Positions 1 through 8,580 are shown, numbered from the stretch's first letter. The stretch is DNA of 64,000 nt from Zunongwangia atlantica 22II14-10F7 (GCF_002094855.1 NZ_ARYN01000016.1:62001-126000); one strand, 5' to 3'. The notes: generated by a model from the sequence alone, not told the origin. A program made the numbers and translations.

Positions 1-348
1 CAGTATATAGTTACTCCAATTGCTGGTATTAAAACTAAATGGGTTACAGAAATTACTCATGTAAAGGATGGAGAATATTTTGTAGACGAACAACGATTTG
101 GCCCTTATGCTCTATGGCATCACAAACATTTTATCAAAGAAATCGAAGGCGGCGTAGAGATGGAAGACATTGTAGATTACAAACTACCTATGGGGAAATT
201 GGGAAGTCTGGCACATCCTTTTATGGTAAAACCTAAACTTGAAGAAATTTTTGAGTATCGTAAAAAGAAACTTATCGAGCTCTTTGGAGAATATAAAGCA
301 CCACAGCAAAGTAAAGAAGCTACACTTAAACAAGATATATTAAACTAA
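1..348 (+). CDS. SRPBCC family protein, C-terminal part (5' end outside window)
   Basis: The open frame enters from the left edge without a start and stops at TAA 346-348, leaving 115 codons. The translated piece contains TKWVTEITH, a run ending in FGPYALWHHKHF and the tail LGSLAHPFMVKPKLEEIFEYR. This pattern is typical of the helix-grip (START-like, SRPBCC) proteins often labelled cyclase/dehydrase, where the C-terminal amphipathic helix closes a hydrophobic cavity. Two bases separate it from the SDR gene, and the photolyase follows, so it is probably co-transcribed with light-damage genes. The ligand cannot be told from the sequence. Family assignment is from fold-typical motifs only. Confidence 0.75.
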   Translation, partial: QYIVTPIAGIKTKWVTEITHVKDGEYFVDEQRFGPYALWHHKHFIKEIEGGVEMEDIVDYKLPMGKLGSLAHPFMVKPKLEEIFEYRKKKLIELFGEYKAPQQSKEATLKQDILN

Positions 349-350
349 CT

Positions 351-1049
351 ATGGGAAAAAATATTCTACTTATTGGAGGCTCTACCGGAATTGGATTTGA
401 AATTGCTAAGAAACTTCACAAAGATCATCATATCTATATTGCTTCGCGAAAAAAAGCTGATCTTGAAAATCTAGAAGTTACACATTTTGAATTCGATGTT
501 CTTAAAGATAATATTTCTTCTCTTGATCTTCCTGAAAAATTAGACGGACTAGTTTACTGCCCGGGAAGTATAAATCTAAAACCTTTTAAAATGCTAAAAC
601 CAAAAGATTTTGAAGAGGAAATGCAACTCAATTTCTTTGGTTTAATTAAAGTTGTAAACGCTTTAATGCCGAAACTAAAATCGGCAAACCAGGCTAGTCT
701 TGTATTTTTTAGCAGTGTTGCGGTGAAAGTTGGTATGCCTTTTCACACCAGTGTTGCGGCCGCGAAAGGAGCTATTGAAGGCTTCGCTAAATCGCTGGCC
801 GCCGAGTATGCGCCAAGTATAAGAGTAAACGTAGTTTCTCCTTCTTTAACCGATACTCCGCTTGCCGAAAAGCTTCTGAATAACGAAAAGAAAAAAGAAA
901 AGATGGATCAACGACATCCACTAAAACGTGTAGGGACCACGGCTGATATTGCAAATATTTCCGCATTCATATTAAGTGAAGAAAGTAGCTGGATTACAGG
1001 CCAGGTTCTTGGTGTAGATGGCGGACTTTCAACACTAAACATTCAATAA
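351..1049 (+). CDS. SDR family oxidoreductase with atypical active site
   Basis: This 232-residue protein has the classical short-chain dehydrogenase layout: the cofactor motif GGSTGIGFEIA at residues 8-18, a VYCPG segment where NNAG is usual, the catalytic-Ser region FFSSVAV, NVVSPS after the active-site helix, and a C-terminal GQVLGVDGG. The Tyr of the YxxxK motif is missing: the sequence reads TSVAAAKG, with Val four residues before the conserved Lys. It may therefore bind NAD(P)H without ordinary SDR catalysis, or use another residue. Its stop overlaps the photolyase start by one base (TAATG), which suggests translational coupling. Substrate unknown. Confidence 0.88.
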   Translation: MGKNILLIGGSTGIGFEIAKKLHKDHHIYIASRKKADLENLEVTHFEFDVLKDNISSLDLPEKLDGLVYCPGSINLKPFKMLKPKDFEEEMQLNFFGLIKVVNALMPKLKSANQASLVFFSSVAVKVGMPFHTSVAAAKGAIEGFAKSLAAEYAPSIRVNVVSPSLTDTPLAEKLLNNEKKKEKMDQRHPLKRVGTTADIANISAFILSEESSWITGQVLGVDGGLSTLNIQ

Positions 1050-2362
1050 TGAGTAAAGACAAAATAAATATATTTTGGTTTCGTAGAGATTTAAGATTAG
1101 ACGACAATGTAGGTTTTTTGGCTGCCTTAAAAGAAAAGCATCCGGTTTTACCAATTTTTATATTTGATCCTGAAATTTTAGATAGCTTACCTGAAGATGA
1201 TGCAAGAGTGACCTTTATTTTTGAAACGCTACAGGATATGAGAAGTGAGCTTCAGGATAATCATAGTTCATCTCTTGCTATGTATCATGGTAAACCTGAA
1301 GAAGTCTTCAAAAAACTACTGAAAGATTATAATGTCGGTAAAGTCTTTACTAATCGCGATTACGAGCCTTACGCCAAAGATCGTGATGAAAAAATTCAGA
1401 AATTATTAGAAGAAAATGATGCTGATTTTGAGACTTTTAAAGATCAGGTTATTTTTGAAAAAGATGAAATTGTAAAAGGTGATGGTGATCCTTATGTAGT
1501 TTACACACCATACATGAAAACCTGGATGCAACATTATAAAGATTTAGATCTAAAAATACATTATACCAGTCAGTACTTAGATAATCTTATCAAGAATACT
1601 AGACTTCCAAACTTAAGTTTAAGCGATATAGGCTTTAAAAAATCTTCATTGAAAGTGCCCAATTTCGATACTACGCCAACGCTTATTCAGGAATATGAAG
1701 CTACCAGAAATATTCCTTCAAAATCAGGCACCAGCCGATTAGGTCCGCATCTTCGATTTGGTACTGTAAGCGTAAGAAAAATGGTAAAAAAAGCCGATAA
1801 CGAAAAAAATAAAACCTTCTTGCAGGAACTGGTATGGCGAGAGTTTTTTATGCAGGTTTTATATCACAATCCTTCTACCGTTACCAAAGCCTTTAAAAGT
1901 AAATACGACACTATAAAATGGCGCAATAATAAAGATGAATTTGAAAAATGGAAAGCAGGTAAAACAGGCTTTCCATTGGTTGATGCCGGTATGCGTGAAC
2001 TTAATCAATCTGGTTTTATGCACAATAGGGTAAGAATGTTAGTGGGTAGCTTTTTGTGTAAACATCTACTAATCGATTGGCGTTGGGGCGAAGCTTATTT
2101 TGCTGAAAAGCTTCTGGATTACGAAATGTCTTCAAACATTGGGAATTGGCAATGGGTTGCCGGTAGCGGTGTAGATGCCGTACCGTATTTCAGAATTTTT
2201 AATCCTACCACACAAATCGATAAATTCGACAAAGACAAAAAATATATAAAAAAGTGGGTTGAAGAATTTGGCACCGATGATTATCCTGAAAAAATGGTAG
2301 ACCATAAAGAAGCTAGAGAGCGAGCACTTTCAACCTACAAAGATGCAGTTAGCAATAATTAA
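1049..2362 (+). CDS. phrB: Deoxyribodipyrimidine photolyase (class I CPD type)
   Basis: Photolyase uses blue light and reduced FAD to split cyclobutane pyrimidine dimers. The 437-residue protein begins with FWFRRDLRLDDN, the N-terminal antenna-domain signature. The FAD-binding C-terminal domain contains TSRLGPHLRFG, LVWREFF, the FMHNRVRM segment, DWRWGE and NWQWVAGSGVDAVPYFRIFNP-type residues that line the flavin and the lesion pocket. The tail has the HKEARERALSTYK pattern of class I enzymes, not CRY-DASH. It starts on the A of the preceding SDR stop codon, so it is the last gene of an SRPBCC-SDR-phr operon, and is followed by a strong terminator. Confidence 0.95.
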   Translation: MSKDKINIFWFRRDLRLDDNVGFLAALKEKHPVLPIFIFDPEILDSLPEDDARVTFIFETLQDMRSELQDNHSSSLAMYHGKPEEVFKKLLKDYNVGKVFTNRDYEPYAKDRDEKIQKLLEENDADFETFKDQVIFEKDEIVKGDGDPYVVYTPYMKTWMQHYKDLDLKIHYTSQYLDNLIKNTRLPNLSLSDIGFKKSSLKVPNFDTTPTLIQEYEATRNIPSKSGTSRLGPHLRFGTVSVRKMVKKADNEKNKTFLQELVWREFFMQVLYHNPSTVTKAFKSKYDTIKWRNNKDEFEKWKAGKTGFPLVDAGMRELNQSGFMHNRVRMLVGSFLCKHLLIDWRWGEAYFAEKLLDYEMSSNIGNWQWVAGSGVDAVPYFRIFNPTTQIDKFDKDKKYIKKWVEEFGTDDYPEKMVDHKEARERALSTYKDAVSNN

Positions 2363-2394
2363 TTGTTAGTTAGTAATTTTCTGTATTGCCAAAG

Positions 2395-2430
2395 AAAAAC
2401 GGCCAGTATTAAAAAATACTGGCCGTTTTT
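2395..2430. terminator. Bidirectional intrinsic terminator between phrB and kdsB
   Basis: A perfect 16-bp inverted repeat (2395-2410 pairing with 2415-2430) has a four-A loop, with A5 on one side and T5 on the other. It can stop both the plus-strand photolyase operon and the minus-strand kdsB gene. Confidence 0.9.
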
Positions 2431-2464
2431 ATCGAATATTAGCTTCTATTTTTTCAGTTGTAAT

Positions 2465-3217
2465 TTAAGATTCTAAAGAATCGAGGTATTTTTTTGCGCG
2501 TTCTAAATCTTCAGGAGTATCAATTCCAATAGTTTGCCTATCGGTTTCTACCATTTTAATGTTTTTACCGTATTCTAAATACCGAATACACTCAATTTTT
2601 TCAGCATTTTCTAATTGAAGCATCGGTAAATTATAGAAATCCAAAAGCGCTTGTTTTCTAAAGGCATAAATACCAATATGCTTATAATAAATCACTTTAA
2701 TTTCTGTATTTCTGGGATAAGGCAATGGAAATCTGGAAAAATAAAGCGCATAATCATTATGATCTGTAATTACTTTTACATTATTAGGGTTTGTAATTTC
2801 GTCGCTATCTCCTAGAGCTACTTTTAGTGAAGCCAGATCTATACTTGCGGCATCATCGTCCTGAAAAACATTTAGTAATCGCTCTAAACTTGTTTTATCA
2901 ATAAACGGCTCGTCGCCCTGCACATTCACAACAATATCTACATCCATATCGTGAACAGCTTCAGCAAGACGGTCGCTTCCGCAGTCGTGTTCTTTTTTAC
3001 TTCTAATTACTTTTCCACCAAATTTAGTGGCCGCAAGGAAAATTTTATCACTATCGGTCACAATATACACCTGATCGAAAAGTCCCGTATTTTTAGCAGC
3101 TTCATAGGTTCTTTGAATTACCGGTTTTCCATTTAAATCCTGCATTAATTTCCCCGGAAATCGAGAAGCTTCATATCTTGCCGGAATCATCGCGACGATC
3201 TTAAGTTTTTCTTTCAT
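2465..3217 (-). CDS. kdsB: 3-deoxy-manno-octulosonate cytidylyltransferase
   Basis: KdsB activates Kdo with CTP to make CMP-Kdo for the inner core of lipopolysaccharide, in the cytoplasm. The sequence begins [23 protein letters not shown], the family's nucleotide-binding N-terminus, and contains VNVQGDEPF, the metal/nucleotide-binding loop, and [13 protein letters not shown] near the end. The length of 250 residues matches the family (about 250). I start at the ATG at 3215-3217; a TTG one codon upstream is less likely. It implies a Gram-negative outer membrane with Kdo. It lies 65 bases downstream of the helicase gene on the same strand. Confidence 0.95.
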   Translation of the reverse strand: MKEKLKIVAMIPARYEASRFPGKLMQDLNGKPVIQRTYEAAKNTGLFDQVYIVTDSDKIFLAATKFGGKVIRSKKEHDCGSDRLAEAVHDMDVDIVVNVQGDEPFIDKTSLERLLNVFQDDDAASIDLASLKVALGDSDEITNPNNVKVITDHNDYALYFSRFPLPYPRNTEIKVIYYKHIGIYAFRKQALLDFYNLPMLQLENAEKIECIRYLEYGKNIKMVETDRQTIGIDTPEDLERAKKYLDSLES

Positions 3218-3282
3218 CAAAAAATATTGATTAATTTTTTCTAAAATAAGCTTTTAAAAAGAGTCTGCCTGTTTAAATTAAG

Positions 3283-4722
3283 TTAATCCTGTGCAACAAA
3301 GAAATCGTCTTTAAATCCTATAAGATATAATTTATCTGTTGCCCTCGTTACTGCAGTATATAACCAGCGAAGATATTCTTTTCCCACACCATTTGGCAAA
3401 TAAGGCTGCTCTATAAAAACGGTATTCCACTGCCCACCCTGACTTTTATGACAGGTAATCGCATAAGAGAATTTAACCTGTAGCGCATTAAAATATTTAT
3501 TGTTTTTTACCTTTAAAAATTTCTTGTATTTGGCTGTTTCATCTTCATAATCTTTCATCACTTCCTGGTACAACATATTCGACTCTTCAAAAGTGAGTGA
3601 AGGAGTATTACTGGTTAGCGTATCTAACATTACCACCGTTTCAAAAGGGCGCATTTTTGGATAATCTACCATTTGCACAGAAACTTCAGCAAAACGAAAC
3701 CCGTATAGCTCTCGAATCGCAAAAATTTCTAAAATCTTTACAATATCTCCGTTTGCAATAAATCCAGCTTCTGAAGTTGGTTTCACCCAGAAGTAATTAT
3801 TCTTAACCACCATTAGATAATCTCCGGCAGAAATTTCTTCTTCCTGAAATAAAATTCGGGATCTAATTTGCTGGTTATATTGATTGGCTCTTTTATTAGA
3901 CCGAACAATAATACTGGTTTCTTCATTTCCTAAAGTGTGATAAGCATCCTGAATGGCTTCCATAATTTCGTAACCATCTACCAGCCTTACAACATCTGCT
4001 TTTGGGCCAAGCTCGAATTTGAAACTTTCAAAAAACTCTTCTCGTATAGCTTCTCTAATTAAAGTTGCATTATGCAAAATATCACTCTCTTCACTTTGCC
4101 GCACCACTTCATCTAACTGAATATGCCCAACTTCCTTAAAAAAGCCAGTACGCAATTTATCCTGATCCAAGGCGGGACTCATATCCATTTTTACAGGTGG
4201 AAGCTGCGCTGTATCTCCAATAAAAATTAACTGACATTTATGGCCGCTATAAACATATTCCATTAGATCATCTAGCAAAGAACCATTATCGAAGTTCTTG
4301 GAGTCTCCAGGATGATCTGCGATCATAGAAGCTTCGTCTACAATAAAAATGGTATTCTTATGCTTGTTGGGCTGCAATACAAATTGAATTCCGCTTGCCC
4401 CAGATTTCTTCGGAAAATAGATTTTCTTATGGATCGTAAAAGCTTCCCTTTTAGAATAATTAGCGATTACCTTTGCGGCACGCCCGGTTGGCGCCATTAA
4501 AACCCCAGATTTCCTAATTTTCCATAGGTTTTTAACAAAAGAGCTAATAATTGTGGTTTTTCCAGTTCCTGCAAAGCCTTTTAACAAAAAAAGATCGTCG
4601 TTAGTACCCTCTACAGCAAATTTGGCTAATTGCTGCAAGGCAATATCCTGTTTTGCACGGGGTTGGAATCCCAAATCGTTAATCAAAATTTTATAGAATG
4701 CTGAAACATTCGGTTTTTCCAT
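3283..4722 (-). CDS. RecD-like superfamily 1 DNA helicase (AAA_30/UvrD_C_2)
   Basis: This 479-residue ATPase has Walker A GFAGTGKTT at residues 49-57, motif Ia LMAPTGRAAK, Walker B IFIVDEAS, motif III FIGDTAQLPPV, and the C-terminal YAITCHKSQGGQW and LYTAVTRATDKL motifs of superfamily 1B helicases such as RecD2. It lacks the long N-terminal extension of RecD2 and is the short form common in Bacteroidetes. It presumably unwinds DNA during repair or recombination; the partner is unknown. A TATCTTTG box lies 20 bases upstream of the ATG. Assignment as RecD-like helicase is firm; exact role is inference. Confidence 0.88.
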   Translation of the reverse strand: MEKPNVSAFYKILINDLGFQPRAKQDIALQQLAKFAVEGTNDDLFLLKGFAGTGKTTIISSFVKNLWKIRKSGVLMAPTGRAAKVIANYSKREAFTIHKKIYFPKKSGASGIQFVLQPNKHKNTIFIVDEASMIADHPGDSKNFDNGSLLDDLMEYVYSGHKCQLIFIGDTAQLPPVKMDMSPALDQDKLRTGFFKEVGHIQLDEVVRQSEESDILHNATLIREAIREEFFESFKFELGPKADVVRLVDGYEIMEAIQDAYHTLGNEETSIIVRSNKRANQYNQQIRSRILFQEEEISAGDYLMVVKNNYFWVKPTSEAGFIANGDIVKILEIFAIRELYGFRFAEVSVQMVDYPKMRPFETVVMLDTLTSNTPSLTFEESNMLYQEVMKDYEDETAKYKKFLKVKNNKYFNALQVKFSYAITCHKSQGGQWNTVFIEQPYLPNGVGKEYLRWLYTAVTRATDKLYLIGFKDDFFVAQD

Positions 4723-4741
4723 AGCTGAATCCTTAAAAAAC

Positions 4742-4749
4742 CAAAGATA
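4742..4749 (-). promoter_or_regulatory. Probable -7 box for the RecD-like helicase gene
   Basis: On the minus strand this reads TATCTTTG, matching the Bacteroidetes TAnnTTTG box, 20 bases before the helicase ATG. A TTG lies 16 bases further upstream. Confidence 0.5.
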
Positions 4750-4795
4750 ATCATGGATTTTTAGGCAAGAAACTTTTACGAATAAAAAAAAATTG

Positions 4796-4803
4796 TAGAT
4801 TTG
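4796..4803 (+). promoter_or_regulatory. Probable -7 box for the 4843-7682 gene run
   Basis: TAGATTTG matches TAnnTTTG and sits 39 bases upstream of the ATG at 4843. No clear -33 TTG is seen. Confidence 0.45.
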
Positions 4804-4842
4804 TCGTATAACTCTAATAACTTAAATTAATTTCTTAGAAGC

Positions 4843-5493
4843 ATGAGACTTGTAATTCAATTACTATTGTGGGCGGTTATAGCTTTCCTGGCTTGGTTAA
4901 CTTTTGATGCTGTATACCGACCAATTCAATTTAACAAGGTTAAAGAACAACGTTACCCAAAAGTAATTGAAAACCTTAAAGACATTAGAGCGGCAGAGCT
5001 TGCTCATAAGGAGATCATCGGTACTTTTCAAGGTGATTTTGACAAACTTGTACAATTTATCGATACTGCTGAATTTGCTATTACTCAACGTAGAGATACT
5101 ACAGTATTAGATGAAGAATACAAAAAGAACTATGGTGTAGATGAGTATATCGAGAAAATACTTATCGATACATTAGATTTCGTTTCTGTAAAAGACTCTT
5201 TATACAAAGGAAATCGTGATCGTTACACTAGTATGATTAATATTCCTATTAAAGGTGTAGACGCTAAAATTGAACTTGAAGCTGGTTCAATCCAAAAGGG
5301 TGATAACAAAATACCTGTATTCGAAGCTAAGGTTGCTAAAAGTGTAATTCTTTACGATCAGGACAAACAAATGATCAGTCAAGAAAACGAAGTACAATCT
5401 GTAGAAGAAGTTAACGGTCGTTACATAAGTGTTGGTTCTATGGAAGAAGTAAGCACTTCAGGAAACTGGCCACAAACGTATGGTGACCAATAA
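4843..5493 (+). CDS. Conserved membrane-anchored protein of unknown function
   Basis: The 216-residue product opens with a hydrophobic stretch (residues 3-22, LVIQLLLWAVIAFLAWLTF core) that looks like an uncleaved N-terminal membrane anchor. The rest is soluble, charged and probably periplasmic, with IKGVDAKIELEAGSI and a C-terminal serine/glutamate-rich tail. I do not recognise a characterised family; I recall similar proteins upstream of DUF3822 and rsmD in flavobacteria, which is family memory and not proof. Its last 14 bases overlap the DUF3822 start, so the two are likely translated together. Function not assigned. Confidence 0.7.
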   Translation: MRLVIQLLLWAVIAFLAWLTFDAVYRPIQFNKVKEQRYPKVIENLKDIRAAELAHKEIIGTFQGDFDKLVQFIDTAEFAITQRRDTTVLDEEYKKNYGVDEYIEKILIDTLDFVSVKDSLYKGNRDRYTSMINIPIKGVDAKIELEAGSIQKGDNKIPVFEAKVAKSVILYDQDKQMISQENEVQSVEEVNGRYISVGSMEEVSTSGNWPQTYGDQ

Positions 5494-6292
5494 TCCAGAA
5501 AATATATTTTTGAAACTGTCCATTCAGGTTAGCCTGAATGGACTTTCTTTTTGTACCCTAAATACAAAAAGCAATACGATTGTTTACTACCACAAAAAAT
5601 CTTTTGATAAAGAATTAGATCCAGTAAATCTTCTTCAAAAAATCGAAGAAGAATATAATACCCAGCCACAACTTAAAAACCCAGTTAACGAAGTTAAATT
5701 ATGCTTCTGTAATAACCTGTTTACATTAGTTCCAAAAAAATGGTTTAAAGAAGAAGCTGCGGCCTCATACTTAAAATTCAACACAAAAATCCTTAAGACA
5801 GATTTTGTTGCTGTAGATGAAATTGAGAATAAGGAGATGATGAATATTTATATCCCGTATACCAACATCATCAACTATTTTTTCGAAAAATATGGTGAAT
5901 TTGAATATTCCCATCATTTATCTGTTCTCTTACATAAATTTTTATCGTTTGAAGATCATAGAGGAATTAAAGTCTATGCTCATAACAGCAATAAACGCTT
6001 GGATTTATTTATCATCGAAGAAGGCCAGCTTTTATTATGCAACAGCTTTAATTTTTTTAGCAAAGAAGATTATTTATACTACCTTCTTTTCGCAGCAGAG
6101 CAGTTGGATTTAGATCCTAAAAAGTTTAATCTTTATTTGGGTGGCGAAATTCATAAAGAAGATGAAATTTATAAATTGCTTCAGGATTACATTCAGCATA
6201 TTCATTTTTTATCTTCAGAAACAACTTACGAAATCGAAGAAGGCTGGAACATCAATAAGTCTGAAGAATACATACTTTTAAACACGCTTTAA
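5480..6292 (+). CDS. DUF3822 family protein
   Basis: This 270-residue protein matches the Bacteroidetes-specific DUF3822 pattern: LSIQVSLNGLSFC at residues 11-23, LFTLVPKKWF near residue 76, and a second half with KVYAHNSNKRLDLFIIEEGQL and YYLLFAAEQLDLDPKKF. The two-lobed arrangement is compatible with an actin/hexokinase-like (ASKHA) fold, as in PilM-like proteins; that is inference. It overlaps the upstream gene by 14 bases and abuts rsmD with no gap, a gene order common in this phylum. No catalytic role is known to me. Confidence 0.85.
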   Translation: MVTNNPENIFLKLSIQVSLNGLSFCTLNTKSNTIVYYHKKSFDKELDPVNLLQKIEEEYNTQPQLKNPVNEVKLCFCNNLFTLVPKKWFKEEAAASYLKFNTKILKTDFVAVDEIENKEMMNIYIPYTNIINYFFEKYGEFEYSHHLSVLLHKFLSFEDHRGIKVYAHNSNKRLDLFIIEEGQLLLCNSFNFFSKEDYLYYLLFAAEQLDLDPKKFNLYLGGEIHKEDEIYKLLQDYIQHIHFLSSETTYEIEEGWNINKSEEYILLNTL

Positions 6293-6844
6293 ATGCGAAT
6301 AATTTCAGGAAGTAATAAAGGCAAAAGAATTATTGCCCCAAAAAAATTACCCGTAAGGCCAACTACAGATATGGCGAAAGAAGGATTGTTTAATATTTTA
6401 AATAATCATTACCATTTTAGCGCCCTAAGTATTTTGGATTTATTCTCTGGAACCGGTAATATTTCTTACGAATTTGCATCTCGCGGAACTGAAAAAATTA
6501 CCGCCGTAGATGGTAATTTTGAATGTGTAAAATTTATAAAAAAGACTGCTGCAGAATTAGATTATCCCATTATAGCCATAAAAAGCGATGTTTTTAAATA
6601 CCTAGAAAAAGCTCCCATTGTGGCAGATGTAATTTTTGCCGATCCTCCTTATGATTTTTCTACGGAAGACTTCTTAAAAATAGCCGAGCTTGTTTTTGAG
6701 AATAACCTGCTTAGTGAAGACGGAATGCTAATTATAGAATCTGGTAAACATACCGATCTTTCTAGTGGCCCAAATTTTGTAGAAAAGCGAGGTTATGGAG
6801 GTTCTGTATTTTCATTTTTTTACGAGACCGGTGAAGAAGATTAG
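6293..6844 (+). CDS. rsmD: 16S rRNA (guanine(966)-N(2))-methyltransferase
   Basis: RsmD methylates G966 of 16S rRNA in the assembled small subunit using S-adenosylmethionine. The 183-residue protein begins MRIISGSNKGKRI, followed by VRPTTDMAKEGLFNIL, both diagnostic of the family. The SAM-binding motif is ILDLFSGTGNISYE and the catalytic motif is ADPPYDF (NPPY-like). The length fits RsmD of other bacteria. The ATG directly follows the DUF3822 stop codon, and the end overlaps the proposed start of the GH16 gene by 14 bases. Confidence 0.95.
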   Translation: MRIISGSNKGKRIIAPKKLPVRPTTDMAKEGLFNILNNHYHFSALSILDLFSGTGNISYEFASRGTEKITAVDGNFECVKFIKKTAAELDYPIIAIKSDVFKYLEKAPIVADVIFADPPYDFSTEDFLKIAELVFENNLLSEDGMLIIESGKHTDLSSGPNFVEKRGYGGSVFSFFYETGEED

Positions 6845-7682
6845 ATCTACTAAAGCTAATATTCTATATTATTTCCTTACAATTTTGGCTTTTACAACGA
6901 TGAGTACAAATGCTCAGGAATACGAATTAATTTGGAATGACGAGTTTGATTATCGTGGCAAACCAGATAAAGATAAGTGGACGCACGAAACAGGATTTAT
7001 TCGGAATCTTGAAGAACAATATTATACCAAGCGTAAAAAAAATGCAATCGTTAAAGACGATGTTCTAAAAATTATCGCCCGAAAAGAAGAATATCGAAAT
7101 AAGAAATACGATCCAGATATTCAGAACTATCGTTATAATACAGAAAAGGCCTTTTACACTTCATCCAGTTTACATACGCATAGAAAATTCGATTTAAATT
7201 TTGGTAAAATTGAGGTGCGCGCTAAACTTCCGCAGGGAAAAGGTGTATGGCCAGCCATTTGGATGTTAGGATCTAACTTTCATGATATTGAATGGCCCTA
7301 TAGCGGCGAAATCGACATTTTAGAATTTGTTGGAAAAGATCCATATACCATTCATGCTACGGTACATTATCCAAAAGGTAAAGGTTCTACTATAAAAAGC
7401 GAAGGCGGGCAATTAAGTTTAGACCCCTCGCCTACTGAAGATTTTCATGTTTACGGAATGAACTGGGATTCAGAAAAAATTGAGTTTTCGTTCGACGATC
7501 ATGTATACTACAGCTTTAAAATCGATGAAGCAGATACTGAAAATAATCCGTTTAAAAAGCCATTTTTCTTAATTATCAATCTGGCGCTTGGTGGTAAATG
7601 GGCGGGAGACATCGATGATGATATTTTTCCGCAGGAATATTTAATCGATTATGTAAGAGTGTATAAAAAAGCAGGTCTGTAA
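6831..7682 (+). CDS. Glycoside hydrolase family 16 (laminarinase/beta-glucanase-like), secreted
   Basis: The catalytic core carries GEIDILEF, the GH16 signature with nucleophile and acid/base glutamates (ExDxxE), preceded by KLPQGKGVWPAIWMLG and followed by FHVYGMNWDSEKIEF and the C-terminal GGKWAGDID. GH16 enzymes cut beta-1,3 or beta-1,3/1,4 glucans and related polysaccharides. I choose the GTG at 6831 because it yields a compact signal peptide (VKKIRSTKANILYYFLTIL..., cleavage near NAQ|EYEL); the longer ATG start at 6795 would add twelve non-signal residues. It overlaps rsmD by 14 bases and, at its 3' end, runs about 12 bases into the opposite rnpB gene. Confidence 0.9.
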   Translation: MKKIRSTKANILYYFLTILAFTTMSTNAQEYELIWNDEFDYRGKPDKDKWTHETGFIRNLEEQYYTKRKKNAIVKDDVLKIIARKEEYRNKKYDPDIQNYRYNTEKAFYTSSSLHTHRKFDLNFGKIEVRAKLPQGKGVWPAIWMLGSNFHDIEWPYSGEIDILEFVGKDPYTIHATVHYPKGKGSTIKSEGGQLSLDPSPTEDFHVYGMNWDSEKIEFSFDDHVYYSFKIDEADTENNPFKKPFFLIINLALGGKWAGDIDDDIFPQEYLIDYVRVYKKAGL

Positions 7683-7984
7683 GCCGGATTCTGTTCACCC
7701 TGAAATACATCAGGATGCCCTTGTCATTTATCTGAGAACTTTGTTACCAAAGCCCTTTAGCTGCCTACCCTCCAACGACAAACGAGCAATTTGATAATAT
7801 TGGTTTACATGGCATTGCACCGCATAGAGTTTACCTGGTTTCACTACAGCATTACCTGTACATTCTTTCTGTTGCACTTGTCCTGGCCTCACGACCGGTG
7901 GGCGTTACCCACTATGCTGCTCTATGGTGTCCGGACTTTCCTCTAAACCACAAATATGAGCTTAGCGATAGGGCCGACCTGCTT
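7671..7984 (-). ncRNA. rnpB: RNase P RNA (bacterial type A)
   Basis: Read on the minus strand, the RNA begins with a P1 half GCAGGTC that pairs with GACCTGC at the 3' end (7671-7677). It contains GAGGAAAGTCCGGAC (conserved region I, about 7932-7946), GTGGGTAACGCCCACC (7898-7913), and near the 3' end ACAGAATCCGGCTTA (conserved region V, 7679-7693). It is the catalytic RNA that matures tRNA 5' ends. A TACATTTG box at 7990-7997 places the start near 7984. The 3' end overlaps the convergent GH16 stop codon. Ends are approximate by a few bases. Confidence 0.93.
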
Positions 7985-7989
7985 GGCTG

Positions 7990-7997
7990 CAAATGTA
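7990..7997 (-). promoter_or_regulatory. -7 box of rnpB
   Basis: The minus strand reads TACATTTG, an exact TAnnTTTG match, about six bases before the predicted RNA start. The -33 element is weak. Confidence 0.6.
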
Positions 7998-8060
7998 TCT
8001 AATTTTAATGGAAAGTTTAGAGTAAATATTCACAGTTTATGGATCCAAGTTTACAGTTCT

Positions 8061-8490
8061 CAGTTGACGGTTTACAGTTGACAGAAAAGATTTTAAGCTT
8101 GTAGCGATCAGCAGTCAGCTTAAAAAAACACCCTAAAAACCAACAATCTTAGCTTTAAGTTTAGAAGATAATCTTCAAATCAACGCAGCAACAAATTAAT
8201 TATTCAGTAATCAGTTTACAGTTGACGGTTTACAGTTGACAGAAAAGATTTTAAGCTTGTAGCTACTAGCAGTCAGCTTAAAAAAACACCCTAAAAACCA
8301 ACAATCTTAGCTTTAAGTTTAGAAGATAATCCTCAAATAAACGCAGCAACAAATTAATTATTCAGTAATCAGTTTACAGTTGACAGAAAAGATTTTAAGC
8401 TTGTAGCAATCAGCAGTCAGCTTTAAAAAAATATCCTGAAAACCAACAATCTTAGCTTTTAGTTTAGAAGATCATCTTCAAATCAACAAA
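8061..8490. repeat. Three-copy long tandem repeat (unit 158/144 bp)
   Basis: Three imperfect copies fill the gap between rnpB and dnaX. Copy 1 starts at 8061, copy 2 at 8219 (158 bases later). Copy 3 is shorter by 14 bases because it has one instead of two CAGTTGACRGTTTA-like blocks (equivalent points 8233 and 8377). Each unit holds an inverted repeat TTTTAAGCT...AGCTTAAAA (8091-8125 in copy 1) and a CCAACAATCTTAGCTTT block. No open frame, rRNA or tRNA signature is seen. The rest of 7998-8580 shows nothing else. Confidence 0.9.
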
Positions 8491-8580
8491 TTGACGCATT
8501 TTCAAATTATGATTCAGCATAAAGTTGATGATATGTTTATAAATTATATCTCATATTTTCGAAGTTAAGCAGGCTATTTT

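Noticed and set aside
7690-7980. Possible coding or repeat region after GH16
   Set aside because: It matches RNase P RNA conserved regions I and V and a paired P1 stem on the minus strand, so it is an RNA gene.
8061-8490. CRISPR or integron array
   Set aside because: The copies are contiguous, near identical throughout, with no variable spacers or cassettes and no cas or integrase gene.
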